Assembly (NCBI RefSeq): GCF_910596095.1
Contig: NC_056535.1
Span: 28,891,505 to 28,955,504, forward strand
From: Thunnus maccoyii
Taxonomy: Eukaryota > Chordata > Actinopteri > Scombriformes > Scombridae
Direction of reading: 5' to 3'
DNA: 64,000 bases
A program made the translations under genes and the position numbers. Shown here piece by piece: positions 43,332 through 55,493 of the stretch. The notes under the pieces are model-generated. The model had not been told where the DNA came from, searched no databases, and saw only the letters and a program-made list of their open reading frames with translations. The stretch's first letter is position 1, and the number at the start of each line of letters is the position of its first letter.

Positions 43332-46300
43332 TCAGCGGTACCGTCCGACAGGCAGTACCTTCATACAAGTGAAGCTGTCAGGATATTTAGACAATACCAC
43401 GGGGTTGCCATCCATACGGACCTCACTGAGGCTTGGTCGTAGGTAGTAGGTGTCATTGGACCTACAGAAGGTGTCTGTGTTGACCTCAGTGATGTTGTTG
43501 TTCTGGAGGAAATGAAAATTGAGAATATTGAGAATGTAACAGAGTAACATCTTAGCTGACAGAGTCATCCATCCTCAGGGCGTGTAATACTGTAATCTTG
43601 ATGACAATCTCACTAAACTGTGGCAAAAATTTATGAATGTAATCCATTTTAAATTAAATCTATAACACAGTAACTTGTATAGCAATTAGAGGATGCCAGT
43701 AGTTTCTGAAGTCAATTTATTCATGTTTATTTTGTCAGTAAAATATACAAACCTGTAGATGTAAGATCCTAACGCTCTCTGGGATGTGTGGAACAGCTTC
43801 CAGCTGGTTCTCGGCCAGGTACAGGTTGATCAGCTTGGTCAATTTCTGTTAGGGGAAAAAATGTACACAGTGGAGACCCAGTTGATTAAACAGTTGTTTT
43901 TAGTTGTGTATTTGCAAGTATACTGTATACAGCATACCCGACTGTAATGAACACACTGTTTAAACTAGATATACTTTGGGAATAGTAGTGACAACACTTA
44001 TATAGATCTGTTAATATCTTGGGAGTTTTCTTTTTGTGAGTGAGATGAAAAGATTGATATCAAGCTCATGTTTGTCCATTAAGTATGAAGCGAAAGTCTG
44101 GATGTGGTTATCTTAGCATATACACTCACTAAGAGTCAGTAATTAACACCTTTTGGGCGGGTGGTCCCGTTGGGGGACGGGCAATGGTTGGGGAAACTGG
44201 AGACACTGCACAGAAGTACTTGGTGGATGTAAACTATTGTTCCTCAACAGATAGTTGCAATATGTGATTCCCCCTTAAACCACAGACTTCAATCTTCTCA
44301 TCTTACTCTTGAAAATTATTGTATTTCCCAAAATGTTAAGCTATTGAGCTAAATAATTAAGATATATGAAAGCTCTGCGGTAAGAAAATATAGGCTCCAT
44401 CCAAGCTTTCCCTTAATCGCTTCTTATAATATGTTGTACAATAATCTAAAGTGTTGTTGCATAGTATCTTGTTGCATGTTGTATAATATTTGCACAGAGA
44501 GGAGATTCACAAGACAGGATTTGGACAGCCAGTCTTTATCTTCAGCATGAAGAAAGTGAGCACAGCTCACATGGCTCAATGTCCGTTTTGGTATTTCATT
44601 GAGGCTTTAGTTTATTTGTTCATATCTCTGCAGACTACTCGCTAATGATAGATAAATAGTTCTGATCATTTATTTAAAAAAAAAAAAGCCTTTACTTGCC
44701 CCAATCCCTATCCTTTTAGTTTAGGTTGGGACATATTGAAAAAAATGAGAGATGATGTGTACCTTGAAAGCATTAGCTTTGACACCCTTGGTTTTGAGGA
44801 GATTGTTGTTAGCATTGAAGGTTGTGAGTTTGGGAGGGAGCATAGGAAGTTTGACCAGTTTGTTCTCAGCCAGAGACAATTCCTCAAGCAGGGGTAGCTT
44901 AGAGAATGCCCCGTCCTCAATCTCTGAGATGAGGTTCCCCGTCAGGTCAATCCTTTTCAGAGTCACTGTTGACAGATAGAAAAAAGACTGCTGTTATTGT
45001 TATACCACCATATAAATGTTGCAAAAATGTTGTACAAAATCTAGCATCCCTCTAAGTTTGTGTTTAGCATTAAGTATTGGTATGTTTTAAATACAGTTTA
45101 CATTTACATCCATTTGGCCATCACTAACCTTAGCACCTGCAGGTTTGAACGGTCTATTTTAGGTTAACTGGTTCTTGTTCTTTCACCGTTCAACCAAGTT
45201 TTAGAGACATCTGTCAAATTGTTCCACCAGTATTTTGTCCATCTGCAGACGATTGCAGATCTCTTACAATGTAGTACTATTTAAAGACCAAGATGAAGAC
45301 CAGATAACCAGCTGACTTGTTTGATCAAGACACTATTGAGATGGACAGCCCAAAAATATTTTGTAGATGTATGTTTATGAACTAGTCTTCTTGGAGAGCG
45401 ACTTTTGGTTTGTTATCAATCCAGCTGACAGAGTGCAGCCACATGGGCTAGTGTCTTTGTAAAGTTGCCACCCCAAATGCATCACATATGCGGTGCTTCT
45501 AAACTATACAAATTACATGTGGGCACCATGGATATCTGTACAAAAATACAATTACATGGCAATCACTTAAATAGTCGTTGAGCCAAAACAAAACCAAACA
45601 TGTCAACCTCATAGTGGTGCTAGAGGAAAAAATCAGGGGATTACCATAGTCAGTATGATATATTCTACTTGGACCACAAAATGTCATGGCAATACATCTA
45701 ATAGTTGCTGAGATATTTCAATCTGGACCAAAGTAGTGGACCAACCTACTGACACATCACCAATGTGACTAAAAGTAATGTTCCTGACTCCATAGTGTCT
45801 TTTTATTAGACTCGTCTTTCAAACTACACACATCCAGTTTGTAATGCAGGTTATAAATTGGTATTCTCTAAAAAGCTGAGATTTTCCTGATTGCATAACT
45901 ATGACACAATCATGAGTTAGACATTATACAACTGATTTCACAGGTTGAATAGGACTAACTATGACTTATCTTCACTTGTCCAAGTGATGTAGTGCCCCTT
46001 TAAAATCAAACAGCTATACAAGGGCTTTCTCTAAATAATAAAATGCAGTACAGAATTTCAATCTGGAAATATTTTTTCAAAGAACAAGACAACGTATCTG
46101 ATCAGGCATTTGGCACCAACTTTCAGTCTTTGATAACATGGCTAGTCAGAATTAGTTGGCCAATCAACAAATTTTGGTGGAGACAGTTTTCAGACTTACC
46201 AATGTCAGCAAAGTCTTTGGCACTGATCTTTTTGATCTTGTTGAAGCGGGCATACAGATAGGCCGTCTCTTTTGGCAGGGTGGGAACAGAGGTCATGTCT

Positions 46301-49300
46301 GGACTGACCTCCTCACAGTACACTGAGCCAGTCAGGCATACACACAGCAGGCAGGTGGGCAAGTCTGTAATACAGAGGCACCACACAAACATCAAGCCTT
46401 CGTCAGAATAATCTGCTACCGTTTTGTTTCCATTCATGTCAATGGGAAGCTGTTGCAAGCAAGATGGAAAACTTTGACTGACTTGACTACTGGAACCAGC
46501 AAATTTTTGGCACTTGTGCTATCAATCGATTATCAAAGTTAATTAATTTTCTTTTGATTAATTGACTAGTCATTGCAGCTCTATACAAAATGCAGCAACG
46601 AGACTACTCACTGATACTAAGGAGGGAGGCTATGTTTCCCCTATACTGAGTTCTCTCCACTGGGTCACAAGTGAAAGATGGAATTAATTTTAAGATTTCT
46701 ATTTGTTTTTAAATCATTGCATGGACTGGCACTAGCTTACATCTCTAATCTCCTCAGTTCCTGTTCTACATTTAGACTCCTCAGATCCTCTGATCAATTA
46801 TTCCTTGTTGTTCCAAGTTCCCAGTCAACGCCCAAATGTGACCCAGCTTTTTCCTTGGCTGCTCCCAAACTGTGGAATAGTTTACCTCTCACTGTCAGGT
46901 CTTCAACACCTATCACCACTTTTAAATCCTGGTTAACAGACCCAGTCTTTTACAACTGCACTTCAGTTCCTTTAATTATTACTATAAATTTAACATTTCT
47001 TTGATTTTGTCTGTTAGCTACATACTTTCGGTCAACCCTTGTTTTTGTTTTTGTTTTAAATGTTCTCTACAATACATTTGACTTGCCACTCCTTGCCTTG
47101 ATGTGACTATAACTAGGAGCTTAGCTATTAGCTTTCACGTTCAAGTTTTCCATAATTCACCACACCTACCCTAACGTAACCTAACCTAATCTAAAGGAAC
47201 AAGTATTTACGTTATTGTAAAACCTTGGTAAGCACAATAACACTATTTTGATGGGAGTGAGTTCCCCAAACCCTACAAAAATGGTCTTTGACATACATAT
47301 TATGAAACACACTGAGTTTTGGTAGTATGCCTCAAGTCTTTAGAGGTAATCACCCGGGCTATAATTGCTGTTTACCAACATGTGCTCCTGAGTTCAAACC
47401 CAACACAACCCTGACTAACTTGTTCTAAGAAATCTGTAGTTTGTCTTTGACTGTCTTTTTCAGACCCTCAAACCATAAACAAATGGTGTCAAAGCAATCT
47501 TAAACAATTTGCCTGCAGTTTTAAACTTCCTTTATCAACTGAATTAGCTTCTCTCATGTCTGCCCAGAGGTAAACAGGTCTTCCTCTTACCAGAGACATC
47601 TCCTCCCTCCGAGATTGGACCGTCATCAGGTTCATCAGCAGGAGGCAGCGCCCTCTGCAGGAGAAAACACAACCTGTTCATATACAGTGGCCTGCTCATT
47701 GAGTAGAGCAAAACATAAACATTACCAAAGTTGGGAAGTCAGCTTTGGAAATTTGCTTACACATTGTAAGCATATATTTTGGGTAAGAATCAAATGAAGA
47801 TGAAACAAAATTATATAAATATCCTTACTAAATTGCACATGTAAGAGATTAAATACTAAATTAATTGTTCTTCAGTCAGTACAGTTAAACAAGGTGGTCA
47901 GGTTTTGGTGAGGTTTGATATGATGGTTAAACTGGATAAAATAGTGACAGTTTAACAGCTTTCCCTCACAGCCACAAGCATTTAGACCGAGGTAAAGCCA
48001 CCACTTTATTTGAAGAATACAGTTTACGCAGTAGTGACTGTGGCGATATTAAGTCTTACTGTTATGAATCATTTGTATATGCAAGGGTGGTAACTGAACA
48101 TTATGTTAATTATTATAGAACAAGAACTTTAGTCAGACACTGTTTGGTCTATTAAACTAAGGCTAAGTGGGCATTCAGACAGTAAATACCGCTGTGTACA
48201 AAAAGCAGACAAGGGTTTGTGTTGGTGCTTGCATATTGCTTCAGCGCAGGTGAGAAGATGAAATACAATCCAGTTTGTGTAACAGGTCCATGATTCTTAA
48301 GATTTAGACACCAAAACACTGTACAGGAGTTAATCCTATGAGGCAGAATTTTCCAACTCTAGCCCCTGCATCTGGTGTCCCACTGTGCCAACACAGTGGT
48401 CTGAGTTGAAATTAAGAGGAGGATGCAATTTGTGGCATAATTCTGCTGTCATTCTCAACACACACTCCGTTTATTATCAACAATCTGAAATTGATTCCCA
48501 GGCTATATTGGCAAACAGCCAATGTCTATAGCAGTCCACATTATGTTTTGCAGCTGGCTACTGGTGGACAACTTTCCACAGCCTTAACTGGTGCAGTGTG
48601 CATGATTCTAGTTATTTGTCAGCTGCAGTGTTGAAGAAATAGTCTCTTTTTTTACTGTGTGGTATGACTTTTTGATTTTCACTGTTGTCCTGAGTTGCTG
48701 GCTCTGATATCTGTCACTGATAATCAGCTCTCGTGGATAAGCATCACTGCCTGGTCAATTCATCTTTCAGAAATGCCTTGTACTCACAGTGACCCATGAT
48801 CAGGTTTTATAAAGTAAAGCCTGTGTAACAGTGTTGTAATGCTGTCATATAGGAGCCAATAAGAAATAGGTTAGTTTCAAGGTTTTGTACATTTTTAGCC
48901 CATTACCCCAGAAGCTTTGAGACCTTTGCAGGTTGTGATAAATTTCATCCTTCATCCTGAGGAGTTATGGGCCTGTGGACAGCTCCTGGAAAATTCACAT
49001 CTTTGGCTGGGTAGCTTGGATCATCAACAAGCCATTCACCACTTAGCTCATGAATCTGAAAGGTTATCTGCTGGGAACTAATCTGTCACCAGTAAACACA
49101 TAGCTAATCCAAGCTGGAATCCAACATCTACTGGTCTAATGGTTGGTTAGTTTATCCTCCATCATTGAGACCTGTGTCCAGTCCCCTTGAGTGGCTGCAA
49201 CCAATCAAAGTATCCCTAAGCAAAATACCAACCCCAACCCTGCTGCAGGGTCTCTTAACTCAAACCAATCAAAACAAGGAAATATGAGGCCTGCCTCTGA

Positions 49301-50405
49301 AGTGTCTGGCACTAACAGTCTTGTATGAAAAACAGCTGGTCCCAAATTAAGTATTTACTCATTAAAACTCAAGTTACATTTCATAGACGTATTCTCTTAC
49401 ACTTATTTCTCTCCCAACTGTTTTCTGAATTGTTTGTGGGTTTTTCACTTCCTGCCAGCATTTCCCCGAAGGAGGAACCAGACCAGAGTTTGGTTTTGGC
49501 TTATCCAGATATTTCTTGAAGAGGTTAGTGTGGTTAGTCGAGGGTTAGCGTGGTTGATTCAGGGTTTGGTCGGGTAAAATAACAGGTTAGACACAGCAAG
49601 GTGTTTGTGTGTGTGTGTATTGAAACTGTGAGCATGATGAATGAGGACGATGGTCAAGTGCTAACAGATTCTGTCATTACCAAGTAAGAAAAAACAAATT
49701 AAGTGACTAAACGATGAAGTGGATTATTATCTTTTTGAATCATGTGGCTGGATTATGGATCTTCAAATTGCCAACTATTAAACATGACTTAAGTCCTCTC
49801 ATGGGGATTGGCGAGTCTAATCTTATATTTTATCTTATCGCTTGTTTTAAAAAATCTTTTATGATCTTGTCTTAAACTGTCCCTCTAAGAGAAATTTGTT
49901 TGGTCTGACCAAAATCATGGTGTGTGTCCATGCTCATATTTACTGTAACATAAGCAGAATTATTTTTTTTCCCTTTTCATTTAATTCGATACACAAGATG
50001 CATATTTTTTATTTGTCTTAATGAATTTGTCTTTAAATCACCATGAATTATTATGTAACAGTGACCACAAGTGTAAAGATTGTCTTGACATTGGATTGAC
50101 ATTGGACTACTGCAGTAAATGTGCTCAAGCTTGAACAAATTAGTAAAGTTAAGTATACTTTTAGTATACTTTTAATAAATGCATTTATGCAGTTATTTAA
50201 GGGAACATTTTTGGCAGAGAGGCACATTGTAAATAATAAATATTCTTACCCTAGCCCTCCTTGATTTCAAATGCTCACTGAAGTATCTGTTCAGCTCCCT
50301 GCCAGGTAGAGATCCCGGTATCAGCTGTGAGTCCTGGTCAAACCTCCTGGCCGAGGCAGCCACCAGCCACGGCACCAGCATACAGGTGAATAACAGAGCC
50401 TTCAT
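43332..50405 (-). CDS. ogn: Osteoglycin/mimecan, class III small leucine-rich proteoglycan
   Basis: Six coding exons (50405-50250, 47654-47591, 46364-46200, 44965-44763, 43845-43753, 43502-43332) join in frame to 283 residues (human 298). The start [18 protein letters not shown] is a signal peptide. An in-frame ATG 30 nt upstream (MCQCHTALDG) is less likely. The exon at 46364 gives the N-terminal cysteine cluster [13 protein letters not shown], spacing C-x2-C-x-C-x6-C typical of class III, then [25 protein letters not shown], nearly the human sequence. Leucine-rich repeats follow ([60 protein letters not shown]). The ear cysteines are FC...SFTC, with an NDT sequon, ending LPVGRYR. Secreted matrix protein that binds collagen and shapes fibrils. 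It is nested antisense in cenpp intron 6, as in mammals. Confidence 0.95.
45480..45780 (-). repeat. Diverged fish repeat (opposite orientation to 37465-37640)
   Basis: Contains CATCTAATAGTTGCTGAGATATTTCAATCTGGACCAAAGTAG and CATAGTGGTGCTAGAGGAAAAAATCAGGGGATTACCA. These are landmarks I recall from an abundant noncoding fish repeat; the left part repeats the theme at lower similarity. It lies in the ogn intron between exons 46200 and 44965. Confidence 0.45.
46523..46584 (+). repeat. Dispersed MITE right arm
   Basis: TCAATCGATTATCAAAGTTAATTAATTTTC ... GATTAATTGACTAGTCATTGCAGCTC; terminal arm only, directly abutting the L2-type LINE remnant. Confidence 0.45.
46586..47000 (+). pseudogene. L2-type LINE reverse-transcriptase 3' remnant
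   Basis: Plus-strand translation gives [21 protein letters not shown], then [55 protein letters not shown] and [13 protein letters not shown]. This is the familiar C-terminal order of L2/Rex-like non-LTR retrotransposon proteins in fish. Stops and a frameshift interrupt the start. It lies in the ogn intron between exons 47591 and 46364, antisense to ogn. Confidence 0.75.
47655..50249 (-). other. ogn intron 1
   Basis: This 2.6-kb intron separates the signal-peptide exon from the small second coding exon. No exon or clear repeat is recognised. A short GT run is at 49605-49619. Confidence 0.6.
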
Positions 50406-50513
50406 GCCGTCCAAAGCAGTGTGACACTGACACACGAACTTGCCTTAAAGCCTGAGTTTGGGTCAGCAGATGCTCTCTGCTACGAGCCCCTGTCGGGATG
50501 TGTCAAATGACTG

Positions 50514-50521
50514 TATTTAAA
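50514..50521 (-). promoter_or_regulatory. TATA-like box of ogn
   Basis: TTTAAATA in minus sense about 110 nt upstream of the ogn ATG. It would place the transcript start near 50487 with a roughly 80-nt 5' leader, which fits a regulated tissue-specific matrix gene. A further upstream noncoding exon cannot be excluded. Confidence 0.4.
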
Positions 50522-52199
50522 GGCTGAACCAGTAGCTTCCAGCAGTCTCTTAAAGCAGAATTTATAGAGCAGAGCACTTAACCCTTACCTGACCACCCAC
50601 CATCCATCTGCCGGGAGAAGGGGAGAGAAACACACAGACAATGGACACAGAGGCAGATACAATAAAAGAAAAAAAAAGAAAAAAAAAGAGGCAAATATGA
50701 AAAAAGACAGATTCAAAGAGAGAATAAAGTGTTGATTTTTTTCTGTTAAATGTCACTTAAATGTGTATATGAGAAAAATAAGCACAGTAAAACTGCAGTG
50801 AAAGCAGAAAACTGAAAGTTGACAACCACAGTGTGAGTGTGTTTTGTCAGGAGGAATGTCTGTGGTCTCTGCCCAACCACTCAGTAATGACTGGTAATAA
50901 CCAACCTATCTTTCATTAGTCTGGATGAGTGTTTTTTTTAACTTCGCTGGCCCTGTTCTTCTCTCAGCAGTTGGTCAGAAAACACATTTAGCAGCAGTTA
51001 GACAGACATTGATTATAGGCTGGAATTGATGTGATGACTTTGGAGTGACCAGTAGTTGAATGTGCTGTGCTTTCTGGATGGTTCCTCTGATGTTTCATCT
51101 TATGGTTGATTTTACTCAGTGGCTAGTTTCGTCACATTTAGCTTGAGGGAGGGTTTTGTCACCACTTAAGATTCTCTCAAGCTGTCCCCTGAAAAGCAAA
51201 TACGCCTTCAAATTATCAACCAATGACATATGTATTGGAAAAGAAATGCTTTCTCAGCTAATATGAAGACAGAACAATTGAACTTAATGTGCATACATAG
51301 TTATACAGACAAAACTAAAATGCAGAAAGTGTGTGATACAGGACTAGTTTTATCCAAATGTTGTAATTTGCATGGTTCCCATGAATCATCATAAAGTCCT
51401 TTTCACTTCAAGGTCAAATACTGTCTTTAAATATTTAGAACTTTATATTTAGAACTTTAAGAAGGAATACATTCAATATGAGCTGTGGTAGACTGGTTGA
51501 GTGTGTTCCTGTTTTTTGTTCAGTCTTTATGCATTATTTAAGCATTATCTCATGACTGGCTGTTGTACATTGTGATTATATCATAGCTAAGGGGCATTGT
51601 TCGGCCTGATGCGCAGTGGAGACAACCCCCTTTGCTGTGGTATGATCACAATATACCACCGCGAGGAGTGAGATATTGCTTACCAAATATTACAATATAA
51701 AAATTATAGACACAATCAAATGAAAACAGTTTATTAAATAACTGCCTGTCATTGCTATGCAATGTTAATAAACTGCTAAACTAACATTCAAGCTAATTGC
51801 CGCTCTAACCAGAGTTCATTCACATTAATTTGAACGTTCCCATTAATTTTACACCCATGGAAAAACTGTCCACCATCACTGGGGTCACGATGCAAAGTGC
51901 TTGCCATAACATTAGGCCCACTGATTTTGTTAGGAGATGCATTGCTTGGTGTGGTGAGGATGCTGCTCCACCGTCTTCAGACACTGAGCTTTGGTTGTCA
52001 GTAGTTCTGGAGAGAGCTGTCATGTTTGTTCTCACTTACGGACATTATCTCTCCTGCTTCAAGGCCCGCATCTGAAAGCCTTTGCACCATGATATACACT
52101 TATTGTACCTTGGCTATCAACCAGTCAGATTGAGAGATTTTAACTACTCATTTTATGATATATTTTATATATCACAACAAATATGGGTCAAGGAGGTCC

Positions 52200-52735
52200 T
52201 TGGGTACTTTGGGAGGTTCTGAAGGCCACTGAAATGGATTTAATGTTCTCCTAGGAGATTTTAGGGGTCCTTTGGGCAGTTGAACACCAACAGGAGATTT
52301 TGAAGTAATGTGTTAGACAGTGCTCTCCACCGCCATCAAAACACCAAATGAGCGAATATTTTTTGAAAGCATAGCATTCATCCTTCAGTTTCACAGACTT
52401 GGAGAATCCATGACAAAGTGTCCAAAAGCTGTTCTGGAGGTTGTTGGTTGAACAACAACACTTTATTGGGTTTTCTTCTCTTTTCACCAATCTTTACATT
52501 GTTTAGGGAATCTGAAGGATGCTGTAGGGTCCCTAATGGATGTTCAAGTGTCACTGAGGAGTTTCTTCGGTTGCTTTTGGAGGTTCTTGTCCTTTAGTAG
52601 GTTTTAGTTGTAATTGAGGAGGTTCCAAGGTCTTTCACATTTTGAGAGTGTTTTGATGGACACTGAAGAGGTTTTAGGGTCCCTTTAAAGAGGTTCTTGT
52701 GGTTCACATATCTTTCACTGTACCTAGAGCTTAGT
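52200..52735. repeat. Degenerate GGTTC/CCTTTGG-rich minisatellite-like tract
   Basis: Two blocks (52200-52310 and 52500-52735) carry loosely repeating words: GAGGTTCT, TTTAGGGTCC, GTCACTGAGGAG and GATGTTC. They are separated by unrelated sequence. The units are too diverged to define a period by eye. Confidence 0.35.
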
Positions 52736-54219
52736 TTTAAATCAGTGTCCTGCTTGAATAAAATTGTCTTGTCAGAAGCACAGCCAAAATCTGTGACGAC
52801 CAGGCCAGTCCCTCCAGCAGTAGCATTTGGTTTCCTTATTGCTTCCTTCCCGATTTTGAGGTGACTGGAATGAGAATGTTGTTCTCAAGTTCAGATGCTT
52901 CTCATCTTTGAACATTTTAACTCAGTCTCTAACTGACTTTCTGTTCTGCTTTCTGATATGTAAAAGTCATTTAGTTGTCTTATACTCTATAACTTCACAG
53001 GTAGAGCGATGCACCAACGGTGTCATGGTTTGTTCAGTCTTTATTTTAATTTTAATCAGTGGAGTAGGTGATTAGTTGTGAAATAGTGGTGTAGTAAGAG
53101 AGACACATTTTACCACCATCAACACTCCCTTAGTCAAATGAATTGCACCTTTTCAAACTTATCATTAATGGCATGGAATAAATTAATCAAAGACAATCTT
53201 GTTAAAAATGTGATTTTTTTCCTTGGAGATGCTGGTTTTGTTCATAAAAATCTTGTTAGACCTAACAGTCAAGCAGGCCGTTAGTTATTCTTTGTATTGG
53301 AATTGACTGGAGCATGCACATTGCAGTTATATAAAAGACCACACAGTCCTCTACCATACCAGGCTTAGGAAGACATCATCTGCCTTGAGATTTATCATCT
53401 GCATTGCTATTAGCCACATTTAGGTCTGATAATCTTTGGCAGTATGTGAAATACGGGGTCCCGGGGGATCTTGGACCCCCAAATTTACAGCTGGGAATCT
53501 CAAACCAAAATTTTAGGGGGGGTCTCACAAATTTGCCTGATTTTTTTTTCTATTTATCTACACAACAAGGCTTTTTTTAAAATTTTATTCTTTTGAAATA
53601 TTTTATAATTTTTAAAATAACACCTTAAAAATTTATGGCATTTAAATGCAATTAGAGTGTAATTTACAGGGCATCCACTGTGGCGCGCTGTCACACAGCA
53701 CAAGCTGTCATTCAACAGGAAATGCTACTAAATTTGTAAGCTACTACAAAATCGTTATTTGTTATTTGTGGCAGTGTTATGTGGGCTCACAATTTCAAAG
53801 AGAAAACAAACCATGCTACTGGCAAATTTTGGTGTCACTGCCAAAAAGCTAAGAAACAGTACGGAAAATGAAAATGGCAGTGAACAGGCAGCTAATGGAG
53901 ATCATGCTGGTCCTCCGCTGCTAGTTTGGATATGATACCAACATCATTCCCACAGCAGGGCCCGCCCGAGCCAGAGAGCAGCTCTGATGGGGAGGATGGC
54001 ATGGCAGGTGCGGTTGACGGTGCCCATGGTAGTGACCTGCCACAGGGTTGAACACAAAAACAAACAGAAGAATGGATGCCTGGCCTGACATCAGAATGAT
54101 GTCCCAACAGCACCCTCTAGTCGGTTCAGCCTTACAGTCGTTTGAGGCCTACTGGCTGTATTTTCATTGACCGACCTTACCCAAATGACCACAGTGAGGG
54201 TAAATAATCATAAAAATCA

Positions 54220-54665
54220 TCCATCCATACATTTTTTGCTGGTTATCCTGGTCACAATGGCAGCAGGCTAAGTAAGGTCACCCAGATGTTCTTCTCCCCA
54301 GCCACATCCTCCAGCTTTTGGTGGGGGATTCTGATGTGTTCCCAGACCAGATGGAATATATATTATATATTGTGGGTCTCCTCCCGGTTGGACATCTCCA
54401 GAAAGCCTCCAGAAGGAAGCATCCTCACCAGATCCCCAATACACCTCAATTGCCTTCTGTCAATGTGAAGAAACAGCTGTTCTTCTCCAAGCTTCTCCAA
54501 GCTCTTATCTTACGCAGATAATGATTAAAATGTAGATTGACTGGTAAATTGAGGGCTTCACCTTTAGCCTCAGCATCTTTTTCACCATGACAATCTGGTA
54601 CAACGTCAGCATTACTGCTGACACTGCACTAATCCACCTGATGATCTCACAGTCCAGCTTACCCT
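54220..54665 (-). pseudogene. RTE-type LINE reverse-transcriptase 3' remnant
   Basis: Minus-strand translation gives KLDCEIIRWISAVSAVMLTLYQIVMVKK, LKVKPSIYQSIY, then (after a deletion) FLHIDRRQLRCIGDLVRMLPSG, EHIRIPHQKLEDVAGEKNIW and LLSLLP. This is the same order as the C-terminal portion of RTE-like fish retrotransposon proteins. Premature stops and a gap show it is dead. Confidence 0.7.
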
Positions 54666-55333
54666 AAGTCATGAACGATTCCGCAAAGTTTGTGACTACA
54701 ACCTTTGGTGAAAATTGTGGCAGTTTGCAGCCAGATGTGAAGGTGCCATGATGAAAATCAGCACCAAGTTTGAGGCCATGGCACTTTGCTCTAAAATGGT
54801 TAAACCCACAATATGTAATTTCTGCTGCTAGGGGTCTCTCAATCAAAACAATAACAAAAGATGGAATTTGATGATATTGTGAAGTAGTGTGGGATCATGG
54901 GAGTTGTTGTCTTCATTGTTAAACAACCTGCTTCTCCGGGTTAGCATTATTTCAGTGTTCATCATTCAGTTTTTTACTGGGAGGTGAATTATCCGCAGTG
55001 GTCTCCTCCACTCCAGAACAAACAGACTCGTGATTAAAACAGGTAAAATCACTGAATAAAGTAGTTTCACATAAAAAAATCGGTGTTTACTCCGACGCAG
55101 TGGGCACAGGATGTCAAGGAGGGGCTGCTAGCTGAGCTGCTGCCAACGTTTGCTCAGCTTGTTTCTCTGATAACTTAAGATCCAGATGTCTGATGACTAA
55201 AATCCTTCATCAGGTTAAAAGGTATAGTGGAAAATTTGTCGTAAAAATGTGGCTTAAAACTGAATAAAAGTAAATTTATGACAGTTTCTTGTGGACAACC
55301 ACGATGCCGACGTATTATCTTGTAGGTGTATAC

Positions 55334-55493
55334 TCTTTGGTCGCCTGACAATGATGTCATACCCCCTCTACCAAAGAGAATACGTGCACAAGATGCATGC
55401 ATCGGCGACAACCACAATGCTGATGTATGCATCTAGTGCATATATTCTCTTTGGTAGAGGGGGTATGATGCCATTTTCAGGAGACCAAATGAT
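55334..55493. repeat. Foldback (long hairpin) repeat
   Basis: The left arm 55334-55406 and right arm 55419-55493 are reverse complements over about 73-75 nt with few mismatches. The core is CATACCCCCTCTACCAAAG / CTTTGGTAGAGGGGGTATG. They are joined by a 12-nt loop (GACAACCACAAT). A diverged direct copy of loop plus right arm precedes it at 55294-55341, so the structure is a partly tandem palindrome. Confidence 0.75.

Noticed and set aside
43122..43442. Plus-strand 106-residue open frame overlapping ogn's last exon
   Set aside because: Overlaps the certain ogn terminal exon on the other strand and has no recognisable domain.
53458..54113. Possible hAT-type transposon with a GGGGTCC-rich left end
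   Set aside because: The GGTCCC/GGACCC palindromic start looks transposon-like, but no matching right end or transposase motif could be shown.
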